A DNA stretch of 64,000 bases, from NCBI RefSeq assembly GCF_008919445.1, contig NZ_VSLG01000015.1, positions 24,493-88,492 of the forward strand. Reading direction: 5' to 3'. The DNA comes from Serinicoccus kebangsaanensis (GTDB lineage Bacteria; Actinomycetota; Actinomycetes; Actinomycetales; Dermatophilaceae). Every line of letters starts with the position of its first letter. Positions within the stretch are counted from its first letter, which is position 1. This document shows positions 1-8,770 of this stretch, in pieces. Both the position numbers and the translations under genes were made by a program. Below the pieces are notes generated by a model that saw nothing but the letters and a program-made list of their open reading frames with translations, did no database searches and was not told where the DNA came from.

Positions 1-584
1 CCGGACCTCGGCCGGCTCGGCTTGTTCCAGACCTCGGTCACCCGCCCGTGCCCGTCCTGCGCGACCACCATCTTGTGCCGCGCCTCCTGCCGGCCGATCT
101 GCGCCGTCACGAGGGTGCACTCCGCCTCACGTGCCAGGTGCTCCGCCGTCACCGAGCGCAGGTCCAGGCTGAAGATGTGGTCGGCGGAGAGCACCAGCAG
201 CACGTCCGGCTGCTCCAGCCGGATGGCCTCCCGCATCCGGAAGAGACCGTCGGCGTTGCCGTGGCTGAAGCCGTCCTCGTGGGCCGTCCCGGACCCCTCC
301 TCGGGCGTCACCCGGCGGAAGCCGCCGCGCGTGCGGTCCAGGTCCCACGGCCGTCCGCCAGCGAGGTAGCTGTCCAACGAGCTGGACTGGAACTGCACCG
401 AGACCCACACATCGCTGACACCGGCGGCGGCGAGCGCGGAGAGGGGGAAGTCGACGAGCGCGTGGCTGGCCGCGAAGGGGAGGGCGGGCTTGGCCCGCTC
501 CCGGGTCAGCACGTCCATCCGACTGCCCCGGCCACCGGCCTGGACGACGGCGAGGACCCGCAGGTCCGCGGGGAGCGTGGTCAC
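1..584 (-). CDS. GlgC-like sugar-phosphate nucleotidyltransferase, truncated by window start
   Basis: About 194 residues are visible; the C-terminus lies left of base 1. The reading frame on the minus strand starts at GTG 584 and is open to the edge. Near the N-terminus it reads AVVQAGGRGSRMDVLTRERA followed by KPALPF, the NTP-transferase signature (GGxGxR, then a Lys-Pro-Ala) of the ADP-glucose pyrophosphorylase group. Later VLSADHIFSLD fits the sugar-nucleotide pocket region. The family makes ADP-glucose or a related nucleotide sugar from glucose-1-phosphate, feeding glycogen or trehalose. The exact substrate is not decided by what is visible. It is divergent from the sigma factor gene at 694. 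Confidence 0.75.
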   Translation of the reverse strand, partial: MTTLPADLRVLAVVQAGGRGSRMDVLTRERAKPALPFAASHALVDFPLSALAAAGVSDVWVSVQFQSSSLDSYLAGGRPWDLDRTRGGFRRVTPEEGSGTAHEDGFSHGNADGLFRMREAIRLEQPDVLLVLSADHIFSLDLRSVTAEHLAREAECTLVTAQIGRQEARHKMVVAQDGHGRVTEVWNKPSRPRS

Positions 585-635
585 CGCTCGACCGTACCTG
601 CCCGGCGCGGCACGGGCGACCCGGAACAGTCGATC

Positions 636-663
636 TGAACCTTTTCGCCTCCGGATGCGACAT
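636..663 (+). promoter_or_regulatory. Candidate ECF-type promoter of the sigma factor gene
   Basis: TGAACC at 636-641 and CGACAT at 658-663 are separated by 16 nt, a layout like extracytoplasmic-function sigma promoters (AAC-type -35, CG-type -10). The site lies 31 nt before the GTG at 694 and could be autoregulated. This is pattern inference only. Confidence 0.3.
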
Positions 664-693
664 CCTGGTGTGCAGCGCGAGAGGAGGCCTGCA

Positions 694-1203
694 GTGCTGA
701 CGGCTGACCCTGCCTACAGCGAGTTCGTGGAGGCCCGTGGGCCGCGCCTGCGCCGCGCCGCGTACCTGCTGTGCGGTGACGCCGACCTGGCCGAGGATCT
801 GCTGCAGGAGGCCCTGATCGCGTTGGCGGAGAAGTGGGAGAGCGTGGACAACCCCGACGGTTTCGTGCGCCGGGTCATCTACCGCAAGCGCGTCTCGTGG
901 TGGCGCAAGACACGTCGTGAGGTGGCGGTGGAGCGGATGCCGGAGCGCGGCACACCCGACGGTGCCGACGACCGGGCCCGCGACGACGAGGTGCACACGG
1001 CGCTGCGCGCGCTGCCACCGCGGCAGCGCGCGGCCCTGGTGCTTCGCTACTTCGAGGACCTGACCGAGGCGCAGACGGCCGAGGTCATGGGCGTGCGGCC
1101 CGGGACCGTGAAGAGCCTGTCGCACCACGCGATCGCCCGGCTGCGCGAGGAGCTGGGCACGCGGGCCACCGGTGGCGTGCAGGAGAAGGAGAGCCTGGGA
1201 TGA
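694..1203 (+). CDS. SigE-family RNA polymerase sigma factor (ECF type)
   Basis: 169 residues from GTG 694, chosen because GAGGAGG sits 6-12 nt upstream and the sequence then begins VLTADPAYSEFVEARGPRLR, the usual start of this actinobacterial family. Region 2 covers roughly residues 10-75 (AAYLLCGDADLAEDLLQEAL). Region 4 covers 110-160, with LPPRQRAALVLRYFEDLTEA and GVRPGTVKSLSHHAIARLRE as the -35-binding helix-turn-helix. It recruits core polymerase to stress or envelope promoters. Its stop overlaps the start of the next gene (ATGA at 1200), so the two are translationally coupled. The coupled membrane protein is the natural candidate for its regulator. Confidence 0.9.
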   Translation: MLTADPAYSEFVEARGPRLRRAAYLLCGDADLAEDLLQEALIALAEKWESVDNPDGFVRRVIYRKRVSWWRKTRREVAVERMPERGTPDGADDRARDDEVHTALRALPPRQRAALVLRYFEDLTEAQTAEVMGVRPGTVKSLSHHAIARLREELGTRATGGVQEKESLG

Positions 1204-2633
1204 ACGGCGAGCCCGAGGTCCGCGACCTGCTCGAGGGTGCGTCCAGGATCGGCGGCGACGAGCGGGTCGCCCCGGACGCGGCCTGGGGCGCGGGGCGGCG
1301 TCGCCGCGCCCGCAAGCGGGTCGGCGGGGCGGTCGCCAGCGGTGTCGCGACCCTGGCGGCGGCAGTCCTCGTCTGGCAGACGGGCTTCCTCGGCGGCGGG
1401 GACGACCTGCAGGACGGGGTCGCGGCCGAGTTCCCGCGGGGCGGGACCACCTTCGTCTTCGCGGAGGTCGGCTCCGGGCAGGACGCCGAGCCGGCGACCA
1501 TCTCGGCGGTGGCGCCAGTCGAGGCGGACGAGCTGACCGGCACCAGGTGGGAGTTGCAGGACGAGCTGTGGCGTGGCGGCGAGGCCGCCGGCGTCGTCGG
1601 GTCCGGCCCGGCCACCGAGCTCTCCTTCCCGGCGATCGGCGGCGGCTGGGGCATCTCCGTGGACGGCTGCGGGGAGGCGTCCGCCCAGGGCAGCCTGGTG
1701 CTCGAGCCGGACGGCGCCTTCGCGCCGCAGCAGATGGGCACGACCGACATCGGCTGCGCCGACGAGGTGCAGCAGGCGGAGGACTTCTGGATGGAGGCGC
1801 TCGCCGGCGGCGGGTCGATCCACCGGCTCGGCGGTGAGGACAGCGGGCTGCTGCTGCTCACCGTGGTCGGCCCCGTGGTCGACGACCCGGTCGCGGTGAC
1901 CACGCCCGCACCGGAGCCCACGCGCCCCGAGGACGAGGCAACGGAGAGTGAGTCGCCGGCCCCCGCGGAGACGGGCCAGGCCGAGCAACCGGCGCCGGCG
2001 CCGACGAGCGAGGAGCCGCCCGTCGCGCAGCCCGAGCCGCCGCCGACCACCGAGCCGGTCGACCCGCCGGAGACCGAGCCCGATCCGGTCGAGCCAGAGC
2101 CGGAGCCGGCCCCGCCGGTCGTGGACCCGGGGACCGGGGTGGACCCGGGGGAGGGCGAGGGTCCGGAGCTCCCGTGGACGACACCGGGCGAGCCGACCGA
2201 GGGTGGGGGCGGGGTCAGCGCCGGTGGGCAGCTCCTCGCGCCGTCCCTGCGCGCCGGCCTGCACGAGGGCTTCGACCGGGTGGTGGTCGACCTCACCGGG
2301 CCTGCGGGATCGGCGGGACCGGGATGGGTCGCGTCCTACGAGGCGGCCCCCACCCGGGCCGGGTCGGGCGCACCGGCCGGGGTCGCGGGCGACAGCGTGC
2401 TCCAGCTGGTCCTCGCCGGGATGGCCTATCCCGAGCCGGGCGACCCGGTCTACGACGCGGGCGACGCCGGGCTGGACACGCACTCCCTGGGCGCCGTCGT
2501 GGAGGTCATCCGGACCACACCGTTCGAGGGCCAGCTCCAGGTCTTCGTGGGGATGGGCGGCGAGCCCCGGCCATACCGGGTGTTCACCCTGCAGGACCCC
2601 CTGCGGCTGGTGATCGACGTCCAGACCGGGTGA
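1200..2633 (+). CDS. Membrane-anchored META + AMIN-like domain protein, candidate regulator of the sigma factor
   Basis: 477 residues. A basic cytosolic N-terminus (about 1-42, GRRRRARKRV) precedes one membrane segment (about 43-58). The outer part has a META-like domain at about 105-215 (GTRWELQDELWRGG, a glycine-rich core with GCGEAS, then a conserved Cys-containing strand). Next is a Pro/Glu/Thr linker at about 225-325 and a C-terminal AMIN-like beta domain at about 335-477 (GFDRVVVDLTGPAG to LRLVIDVQTG). No zinc-binding HxxxCxxC anti-sigma motif is seen. By position and topology it resembles an anti-sigma or sensor partner, but that role is inference. Secretion and cell-wall location follow from the topology. 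Confidence 0.7.
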   Translation: MNGEPEVRDLLEGASRIGGDERVAPDAAWGAGRRRRARKRVGGAVASGVATLAAAVLVWQTGFLGGGDDLQDGVAAEFPRGGTTFVFAEVGSGQDAEPATISAVAPVEADELTGTRWELQDELWRGGEAAGVVGSGPATELSFPAIGGGWGISVDGCGEASAQGSLVLEPDGAFAPQQMGTTDIGCADEVQQAEDFWMEALAGGGSIHRLGGEDSGLLLLTVVGPVVDDPVAVTTPAPEPTRPEDEATESESPAPAETGQAEQPAPAPTSEEPPVAQPEPPPTTEPVDPPETEPDPVEPEPEPAPPVVDPGTGVDPGEGEGPELPWTTPGEPTEGGGGVSAGGQLLAPSLRAGLHEGFDRVVVDLTGPAGSAGPGWVASYEAAPTRAGSGAPAGVAGDSVLQLVLAGMAYPEPGDPVYDAGDAGLDTHSLGAVVEVIRTTPFEGQLQVFVGMGGEPRPYRVFTLQDPLRLVIDVQTG

Positions 2634-2636
2634 GGG

Positions 2637-4208
2637 TCAGACCGCGGGCTCGGGGTATGCCGTGCCCCCGGTCGCGCGCGCCGGCTCACCATCGCGCACC
2701 TCGGGGTCTGCCGACCCGTCCCCGCTCTCGGGCAGCGGAGCGCGCACGAAGAGCGCGAGCACGAGCGCGCCCACGGTGATCCCGGTCGCGACCACCAGGC
2801 CGGACACGATCCCGCCGGACAGCGCCTCGAGCTCGGGGGTCCCGCCGAGGCCCAGCTGGTGGGCGCGTGTCTCCATGACGGTGACGACCAGTGCCGTGCC
2901 CGCGGCCGCGGCGACCTGCTGGCCGGTGCCGAGCATGGCGCTGCCGTGCGAGTAGAGGCGGTGCGGCAGGGCACCCAGCCCCGCGGTGAAGCTGGGCGTG
3001 AAGAGGAAGGCGAGCGAGATGCTCACCAGCACGTGCAGCCCCACCAGGCCCCACCAGGGCACCTCGGTGGCCAGCAGCGCCATCCCCGCCATGCCGGTCA
3101 CGAGGCCGACACCACCGGGCACGACGAGCGGGCGCGGGCCGAACCGGTCGTAGAGCCGTCCGACGGTCGGGCCGAGCAGCCCCATCGCCAGGCCTCCGGG
3201 CATGAGCATCAGCCCCGAGGCGAGGGTGCTGAAGCCGCGCACCTGCTGGAGCAGGATCGGCAGTAGCAGCATGGCGCCGATGAGCGCCATGAAGGCGAGG
3301 CACATGAGCGCGAGCGGCACGGCATACCGCGTCACCTGGAGCGCGCGCAGGTCGAGGAACACCAGGGTCTCGTCCCGACGCGCGAGGCTGAGCTGACGCC
3401 AGACGAAGAGCGCCAGCGCGACGCCGGCGACGGCGAGCGACGTGCCGGGCCCGACCGGGCCGGGGGCACCCTCGCCGAGCGCGCTCAGGCCGTAGACCAG
3501 GCCGCCGAAGCCGAGCGCGGTGAGCAGGGCGCTGAGCACGTCCAGCCGCGCCTCGCACCCCGGGTCGCTGCCACGCAGCAGCCGTGCTCCGCCGATCAGC
3601 ATCGCCGCGGCGATTGGGAGCACGAGGAGGAAGAGCCAGCGCCAGGAGGCGACCTGCAGGATGAGGCCGGAGACCGGCGGTCCCATCGCCGGGGCCACCG
3701 AGATGGCCAGCGTCAGGTTGCCCATGACGCGGCCCCGGCGCTGCGGCGGCACCATCGTCATGATGGTGGTCATGAGCAGGGGCATCATCACGGCGGTGCC
3801 GCTGGCCTGGATGACCCGGCCGAGGAGCAGGATGGAGAAGGTCGGGGCCAGGGCGGCGGTCGCCGTGCCCACGATGAAGACGCTCATCGCCAGCAGGAAC
3901 GCGGCGCGGATCGACAGCCGCTTGAGCAGCCACCCCGTCATCGGTATGACCACCGCCATCGTCAGCATGAAGCCGGTCGTCAGCCACTGACCCGCGCCGG
4001 CGTCCACGCCGAAGGCCGCCATCAGCGGCGGCAGCGCGTTGAGCATGAGGGTCTCGTTGAGGATGACCACGAAGGCGGCCGCCGTGAGCACCCGCAGCAC
4101 GAGACGCACCCGCGCGTCGTCAGCGGCGGGGGCGGGGGTCGCGCTCGGGGTCGACACGGACGACACAGGGATCTCCTCGCGGATCATGGGGGGTGGACTC
4201 ACCGTCAC
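2637..4208 (-). CDS. MFS drug exporter, DHA2 (14-TM) family
   Basis: 523 residues with about 14 hydrophobic segments, the normal size and topology of EmrB/LmrB-type proton-driven exporters. FVVILNETLMLNALPPLMAAF is the first helix motif of this family, and QWLTTGFMLTMAVVIP plus LGRVIQASGTAVMMPLLMTT carry the loop and antiporter-type motifs. GTG 4208 gives an N-terminal tail; ATG 4187 is an alternative start. It is convergent with the META/AMIN gene (3-nt gap) and divergent from dnaG. No linked regulator is visible, so the substrate is unknown. Confidence 0.85.
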   Translation of the reverse strand: MTVSPPPMIREEIPVSSVSTPSATPAPAADDARVRLVLRVLTAAAFVVILNETLMLNALPPLMAAFGVDAGAGQWLTTGFMLTMAVVIPMTGWLLKRLSIRAAFLLAMSVFIVGTATAALAPTFSILLLGRVIQASGTAVMMPLLMTTIMTMVPPQRRGRVMGNLTLAISVAPAMGPPVSGLILQVASWRWLFLLVLPIAAAMLIGGARLLRGSDPGCEARLDVLSALLTALGFGGLVYGLSALGEGAPGPVGPGTSLAVAGVALALFVWRQLSLARRDETLVFLDLRALQVTRYAVPLALMCLAFMALIGAMLLLPILLQQVRGFSTLASGLMLMPGGLAMGLLGPTVGRLYDRFGPRPLVVPGGVGLVTGMAGMALLATEVPWWGLVGLHVLVSISLAFLFTPSFTAGLGALPHRLYSHGSAMLGTGQQVAAAAGTALVVTVMETRAHQLGLGGTPELEALSGGIVSGLVVATGITVGALVLALFVRAPLPESGDGSADPEVRDGEPARATGGTAYPEPAV

Positions 4209-4295
4209 CGGGTGAACTCATCGGTGGGTCGAGGCACTCCATGATATCCGCCCCTGACCTGCCCGTCCCCAGGTTTTCCCCGGCGGGCGCAGCGA

Positions 4296-4317
4296 GGTCG
4301 GTCGGCCGACCTAGACT
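4296..4317 (+). promoter_or_regulatory. dnaG promoter with abutting palindrome
   Basis: A -10-like TAGACT lies at 4312-4317. It is abutted by the inverted repeat GGTCGG-N4-CCGACC at 4296-4311, which would sit inside the spacer and could be an operator. The predicted transcript start near 4324 leaves a short leader carrying the GAGGAGG ribosome site. No clear -35 is seen. Confidence 0.35.
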
Positions 4318-4343
4318 CGGGCAGCAACAGGTGTGAGGAGGAG

Positions 4344-6302
4344 GTGCGGGTGCCGCGGATCAAGGACGAGGACGTCAAGGCGGTCAAGGAGCGTGCCTCG
4401 ATCGAGGAGGTCGTGCGGGAGCACGTGACGCTGCGCACCGCCGGGGTGGGTGCGATGAAGGGGCTGTGCCCCTTCCACGACGAGAAGACCCCGTCGTTCC
4501 AGATCCGCACCGCGCTGGGCACCTACCACTGCTTCGGCTGCGGGGTGGGTGGTGACGTCATCTCCTTCCTCATGGAGATCGACCACCTGACCTTCGCCGA
4601 GGCGGTGGAGCGGCTCGCGGACAAGCTCGGGATCACCCTGCGCTACGAGGACACCGGCCCGGGCACGGGGCGTGGCGAGCAGGCGCCGGTCGGGCAGCGC
4701 ACCCGACTGATGGAGGCGCACCGGGTCGCCGAGGAGTTCTACCACGAGGCGCTGCTGCGCTCGGGCGAGGGACGAGCGGGGCGGGACTTCCTGCGCGACA
4801 AGGGATTCACCGGCGCGCACGCCGGGCAGTTCATGGTGGGGTATGCCCCGCGCGAGGGGACCGCGCTGGTCACCCACCTGCGGGGGCGCGGCTTCACCGA
4901 GGAGGAGCTGGTGCTCGGTGGGCTCGCGAACCGTCGCGGCCGCGGGCTGTCGGACCGGTTCCAGGGGCGGGTGCTGTGGCCGATCCGGGCCATCACCGGG
5001 GACACCGTGGGCTTCGGCGCGCGGCGCCTCTTCGACGACGACTGGAGCCCGGCGAAGTACCTCAACACCTCCGAGACGCCGATCTACAAGAAGACGGGAG
5101 TGCTCTACGGCCTGGACCTGGCCAAGAAGCCGATTGCCACCGAGCGCACCGCGGTGGTGGTGGAGGGCTACACCGACGTCATGGCGGCGCACCTGTCCGG
5201 GGTGGAGACCGCCGTCGCCACCTGCGGCACCGCCTTCGGCGCCGACCACATCTCCATCCTGCGGCGGATCCTGCGGGACGAGGCGGGGCGGGCACCGGCC
5301 AGGGTGATCTTCACCTTCGACGGCGACGCGGCGGGGCAGAAGGCGGCGATGAAGGCCTTCGAGCAGGACCAGCGGTGGGCGGCCCAGTCCTACGTGGCGG
5401 TGGCCGCCGACGGCCAGGACCCGAACGACCTGTGGATCGCGACCAAGGACGCCGAGGGGGAGGAGAGGGGCCGCGCGGTGCGCGAGCTGGTGGAGGGCGC
5501 TGAGCCTCTGCTGGAATTCGCTGTTCGCTCGGTAGTTGACCAGTATGACCTCAGCCAGTCGACGCAGCGAGCCTCTGTGTTGCGGCAAATCGTGCCCCTG
5601 CTGGCCAAACTCAAGGATGAGTCATTGCTCACTGAACTGGCCAGGTACGCCGACCGGCTAGTGGGCTCGCCGAACACTGACGTGATCTTGATGGCGATTC
5701 GGCGTGAGAGGCGGAAGCCGTCGACCAGTCGGCACGCGACAGCGCCGGGGGGACGAGGCCATGATGTCCACGCAGGGGAAGACGACAACCCTGCTGTTCC
5801 GACGCTGCCGCAACCGGACCTGCGGGACCCGGTGCAGATGGCCGAGCGTCACCTGGTCCAGGTGGCGCTGCAGTATCCGCTGGCGATCGTCGCCGAGGAC
5901 ATGGACGAGCTCGAGCCCGACGCCCTCCGAGCCCCCATGCACCGGGCGGTCTGGCACGCCATGCGCGAGGCGGGAGGCGTGCAGGGGGCGGCCCAGCGCA
6001 GCGCCCGCTCCTGGGTGGAGACGGTGCTGGCCGGGACGCCTCCGCCCGTGCACCCGCTCGTCCACGAGCTGTCGGTCGCCAGCCTGCCGGACCGGCTCGA
6101 CCCGGAGACCGCGATGCCGCGCGAGGCCTTCGTCGACTGGCTCGTGCTGCGGGTGCGTCTGGCGGGCGTCGAGCAGGAGGTGGCCGAGCTGCTGGGCCGT
6201 CAGGCCCGGGCGGCCGAGGGCAGTCCGGACAAGCGGCAGCTGGACGAGCGGCTGATGGCGCTGCACCGCGAGCGGGCCCGGTTGCGGGCCAGGATGGAGT
6301 AG
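4344..6302 (+). CDS. dnaG: DNA primase
   Basis: 652 residues, normal bacterial primase length. It synthesises RNA primers at the replication fork. The CHC2 zinc finger is present with C42, H45, C63 and C66 (GLCPFHDEKTPSF, YHCFGCGVGGD). The TOPRIM catalytic core follows, with the acidic motif VVEGYTDVMAAH and FDGDAAGQKA near residues 270-340. A helicase-interacting C-terminal helical domain ends at RARLRARME. GTG 4344 is preceded by GAGGAGG. The stretch at about 5500-5760 uses noticeably more A/T-ending codons than the rest of the gene but stays in frame. Confidence 0.97.
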   Translation: MRVPRIKDEDVKAVKERASIEEVVREHVTLRTAGVGAMKGLCPFHDEKTPSFQIRTALGTYHCFGCGVGGDVISFLMEIDHLTFAEAVERLADKLGITLRYEDTGPGTGRGEQAPVGQRTRLMEAHRVAEEFYHEALLRSGEGRAGRDFLRDKGFTGAHAGQFMVGYAPREGTALVTHLRGRGFTEEELVLGGLANRRGRGLSDRFQGRVLWPIRAITGDTVGFGARRLFDDDWSPAKYLNTSETPIYKKTGVLYGLDLAKKPIATERTAVVVEGYTDVMAAHLSGVETAVATCGTAFGADHISILRRILRDEAGRAPARVIFTFDGDAAGQKAAMKAFEQDQRWAAQSYVAVAADGQDPNDLWIATKDAEGEERGRAVRELVEGAEPLLEFAVRSVVDQYDLSQSTQRASVLRQIVPLLAKLKDESLLTELARYADRLVGSPNTDVILMAIRRERRKPSTSRHATAPGGRGHDVHAGEDDNPAVPTLPQPDLRDPVQMAERHLVQVALQYPLAIVAEDMDELEPDALRAPMHRAVWHAMREAGGVQGAAQRSARSWVETVLAGTPPPVHPLVHELSVASLPDRLDPETAMPREAFVDWLVLRVRLAGVEQEVAELLGRQARAAEGSPDKRQLDERLMALHRERARLRARME

Positions 6303-6305
6303 GCC

Positions 6306-6875
6306 GTGCGGTTCTCGCGCACCCGGCGCATCGGGGCGACACCACGCCCGGAGCGCTCACCCGGAGATCTCCCGGCCCCGGCCCGGCCGCGGATGCAGCA
6401 GGGCGAGCAGCTGCTCGCCACCGCCCAGGAGGACGCGGGCGGGCTGTGGCTGGCGCTCACCACGTACCGCCTCATCGAGGTCGACGAGAGCGGGGCCGTG
6501 ACGCTGGAGCGGCCGTGGCACGAGGTCGACACCGGCGCCTGGGATCCCGACCTGTGGGCGTTGACCGTCGCCTTCGTCGACCGGCTCGACGGCAGGCAGT
6601 GGGTGCTGCAGCGCCGGACCGGCCCGGGGATGGTGCCGCAGGTCTTCCGGGAGCGCACGTCGGCCAGCGTGGTGCTGCTGCGGGCGGTCGACCTCGGCCC
6701 CCGGCGCAGCGCGCGGGTGACGATCCGCAAGGTCCTGCCGACGCGAGAGCTGGTGGAGCAGGTGCTGTGGGGCCGTGGCGCGGGGGAGTCGGACGTCGAG
6801 CTGGCGGCGCGCGTCCGCGCGGCGCGGATCGAGGTGCGGGACATGGTCGGCCTGCCGCCGAACCCTCCCGCCTGA
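6306..6875 (+). CDS. Conserved PH-like domain protein downstream of dnaG
   Basis: 189 residues from GTG 6306, 3 nt after the dnaG stop, so probably co-transcribed. The central part (GEQLLATAQE, LWLALTTYRLIEVDESG, RPWHEVDTGAWDPDLWALTV) has the strand pattern of a bacterial pleckstrin-homology-like fold. The C-terminus is helical (VRAARIEVRDMVGLPP). Similar proteins follow dnaG in other actinobacteria, but no biochemical function is known to me. No signal peptide or membrane segment is visible, so a cytosolic location is likely. Confidence 0.6.
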   Translation: MRFSRTRRIGATPRPERSPGDLPAPARPRMQQGEQLLATAQEDAGGLWLALTTYRLIEVDESGAVTLERPWHEVDTGAWDPDLWALTVAFVDRLDGRQWVLQRRTGPGMVPQVFRERTSASVVLLRAVDLGPRRSARVTIRKVLPTRELVEQVLWGRGAGESDVELAARVRAARIEVRDMVGLPPNPPA

Positions 6876-6898
6876 CCCGGCATACCCCCCTGACCCCG

Positions 6899-6952
6899 CG
6901 TTCTGGACATCGGTTCTTGGGGGACGGGCCCCAGGAACCGATGTCCAGAACG
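6899..6952. repeat. 24-bp-arm near-perfect inverted repeat
   Basis: Arms 6899-6922 and 6929-6952 are complementary except for one position, with a 6-nt loop. The arm starts CGTTCTGGACATCGG. It lies between the PH-like gene and tRNA-Asn. It could terminate the dnaG transcript without a T-tract, but the stem is far longer than an ordinary terminator needs. Confidence 0.85.
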
Positions 6953-7011
6953 GGACGTCGGCGAGGATTTCGGCGGCCGGGGCTGCTCTTGCTAGAGTGC
7001 CTGCTGCACGA

Positions 7012-7087
7012 TCCCCTGTAGCTCAATTGGCAGAGCAGCCGGCTGTTAACCGGCAGGTTACTGGTTCGAGTCCAGTCGGGGGAGCCA
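7012..7087 (+). tRNA. tRNA-Asn (GTT)
   Basis: A full cloverleaf: acceptor TCCCCTG pairs with CGGGGGA, the anticodon GTT lies at 7045-7047 flanked by CT and AA, and the T arm contains TTCGAGT. The discriminator G at 7084 is followed by an encoded CCA. A -10-like TAGAGT lies at 6993-6998. Confidence 0.96.
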
Positions 7088-7097
7088 ATCCCCAGAC

Positions 7098-7130
7098 CGA
7101 AGGCCCGGAGCACCATGCTCCGGGCCTTCG
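7098..7130 (+). terminator. Hairpin terminator after tRNA-Asn
   Basis: A perfect 15-bp stem (CGAAGGCCCGGAGCA, loop CCA, then its complement) ends at 7130 and is followed by TCG. It lies just after the tRNA and 17 nt from the end of the convergent ABC permease gene, so it may act in both directions. Confidence 0.75.
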
Positions 7131-7146
7131 TCGTGCGGTGCGCGTC

Positions 7147-8055
7147 TCAGAGCTTGGTGTTGTGCTCCACCAGCGGGTCCACCGCCGGGCCAGCGACACC
7201 GGTGGGCCCTGCTCCGTCCGTGGTCTGCCCACCCGTGGCCCGACGCTTGCGGCGCTGCCGGCTCTCCAACGTCTCGGCGACCTTGCTGATGGAGTAGTTG
7301 ATCAGGATGTAGATCACGGCCGCGACGATGTAGGCCGGCACCACGTTGCTGAACGCGGACGAGAGCTGCTGGCTCCGGGTGAGCAGGTCGTAGTAGAGGA
7401 TGATCGACCCGAGCGCCGTGTCCTTGACGATGACGACCAGCTGACTCACCAGCGACGGCATCATCGCCGTGAGCGCCTGGGGGATGAGGATCGACCGGCG
7501 CACCTGCACCGTCGACAGGCCGATGGACAGCCCGGCCTCGCGCTGCCCGCTGGGCAGGGAGGCGACACCGTTGCGGATGACCTCGCACAGGACGCTGGCG
7601 TTGTAGAGCACCAGGCCGGTGACGACGCCGATGAGCGGGTTCCACCGATCGACCGACCACTCCTGCTGGGACAGCCAGAAGTAGGTGAAGATCATCATGA
7701 TCAGCACCGGGACGGCGCGGAAGAACTCGACGAAGACCGAGGCGACCCAGCGCACCGGCGCGACGTCCGACATGCGCAGCATGGCCAGCCCCAGGGCCAG
7801 CGGGGAGGCGATGAGGATGGCGATGAGCGCGGCCAGCAGGGTGCCACCGATGCCGGGGATCAGATAGGTGGTCCAGGTTCGCCACTGGAGGAAGGGCATC
7901 CACTTGTTCGCGTCCAGCTGGCCGCCGGCGCGCAGCTGGATCAGCAACCAGACGGCCACGGCCACGAAGAGGGCCAGCGTCAGGACCGCCAGCACCCGGT
8001 GCCGGACCCGGGCGCGAGGACCGGGGATGTCGAAGAGGACCTGCTGCGTGCTCAT
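7147..8055 (-). CDS. Amino-acid ABC transporter permease (GluD-like)
   Basis: 302 residues from ATG 8055, whose ATGA overlaps the stop of the preceding permease. A long cytosolic N-terminus is followed by a membrane span, then the BPD inner-membrane module. The EAA-loop region EAGLSIGLSTVQVRRSILIPQ contacts the ATPase. The C-terminal tail is charged and disordered (ESRQRRKRRATGG). With the upstream genes it forms a glutamate/polar amino acid importer in the inner membrane. The pairing of a short (GluC) and a long (GluD) permease matches the corynebacterial gluABCD system. Confidence 0.9.
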   Translation of the reverse strand: MSTQQVLFDIPGPRARVRHRVLAVLTLALFVAVAVWLLIQLRAGGQLDANKWMPFLQWRTWTTYLIPGIGGTLLAALIAILIASPLALGLAMLRMSDVAPVRWVASVFVEFFRAVPVLIMMIFTYFWLSQQEWSVDRWNPLIGVVTGLVLYNASVLCEVIRNGVASLPSGQREAGLSIGLSTVQVRRSILIPQALTAMMPSLVSQLVVIVKDTALGSIILYYDLLTRSQQLSSAFSNVVPAYIVAAVIYILINYSISKVAETLESRQRRKRRATGGQTTDGAGPTGVAGPAVDPLVEHNTKL

Positions 8056-8732
8056 CGCTTCACCGCCAGTCGGGAGGCCAGCCAGGAGGTGGCGAGCCCG
8101 GTCGGCAGCGTGAGGATGACGAAGCCGATCGCGATGAGCAGGAAGTTCAGCAGCATGACGTCGGGGCGGAACTCGATCATGTTCCGCAACGCGTAGGCCG
8201 CCTCGGCGACCCCGATGGCAACGGCCACCGTGGTGTTCTTGGTCAGCGCGATGAGCGTGTTGCCCAGCGGCGTGATCGCCCCGCGGAAGGCCTGCGGCAG
8301 GATCACGTGGCGCAGCCCCTGGCCGAACGTCAGCCCCAGGGAGCGGGACGCCTCGGCCTGGCCGACCGGGATGGTGTTCACCCCGCTGCGGAGGGCCTCG
8401 CACACGAAGGCGGCGTGATAGACCGACAGACCGATCACGGCGAGCCGGAAGTTGAGGTCGACGATGAAGGTGGGGGAGTCGCGCGACGCCGGCTCGATGC
8501 CGAACTGCCCCCACAGCCCGATGCTGCAGAAGACGATGATGAGAGTGAGCGGGGTATTACGGATCAGGGTCACGTAGCTGCCACCCAGCCACCGGAGGAA
8601 GCCCACCGGGGACAGGCGCATGATCGCCACCACCGTGCCGAGGAGCAGCGAGAAGAGGGCCGACCACAGGGTCAGCTTGATGGTGGTCCAGAACGCGTCG
8701 AAGACGTTGAACTGGTCGATCAGCTCGAGCAT
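8052..8732 (-). CDS. Amino-acid ABC transporter permease (GluC-like)
   Basis: 226 residues from ATG 8732, preceded by GGAGAG. It has about five membrane spans of the His/Glu/Gln/Arg permease family, with the EAA loop EASRSLGLTFGQGLRHVILP. It overlaps the next permease by 4 nt. It forms the heterodimeric channel with that protein. Confidence 0.9.
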   Translation of the reverse strand: MLELIDQFNVFDAFWTTIKLTLWSALFSLLLGTVVAIMRLSPVGFLRWLGGSYVTLIRNTPLTLIIVFCSIGLWGQFGIEPASRDSPTFIVDLNFRLAVIGLSVYHAAFVCEALRSGVNTIPVGQAEASRSLGLTFGQGLRHVILPQAFRGAITPLGNTLIALTKNTTVAVAIGVAEAAYALRNMIEFRPDVMLLNFLLIAIGFVILTLPTGLATSWLASRLAVKR

Positions 8733-8770
8733 CGCTCTCCTTCCGTGACGGGCCGGGGCCCGACCGGCGA

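Noticed and set aside
5500..5770. Horizontally acquired or recombined segment within dnaG
   Set aside because: Codon use is locally richer in A/T, but the frame and domain continuity are intact and the region is a variable linker, so relaxed selection is enough.
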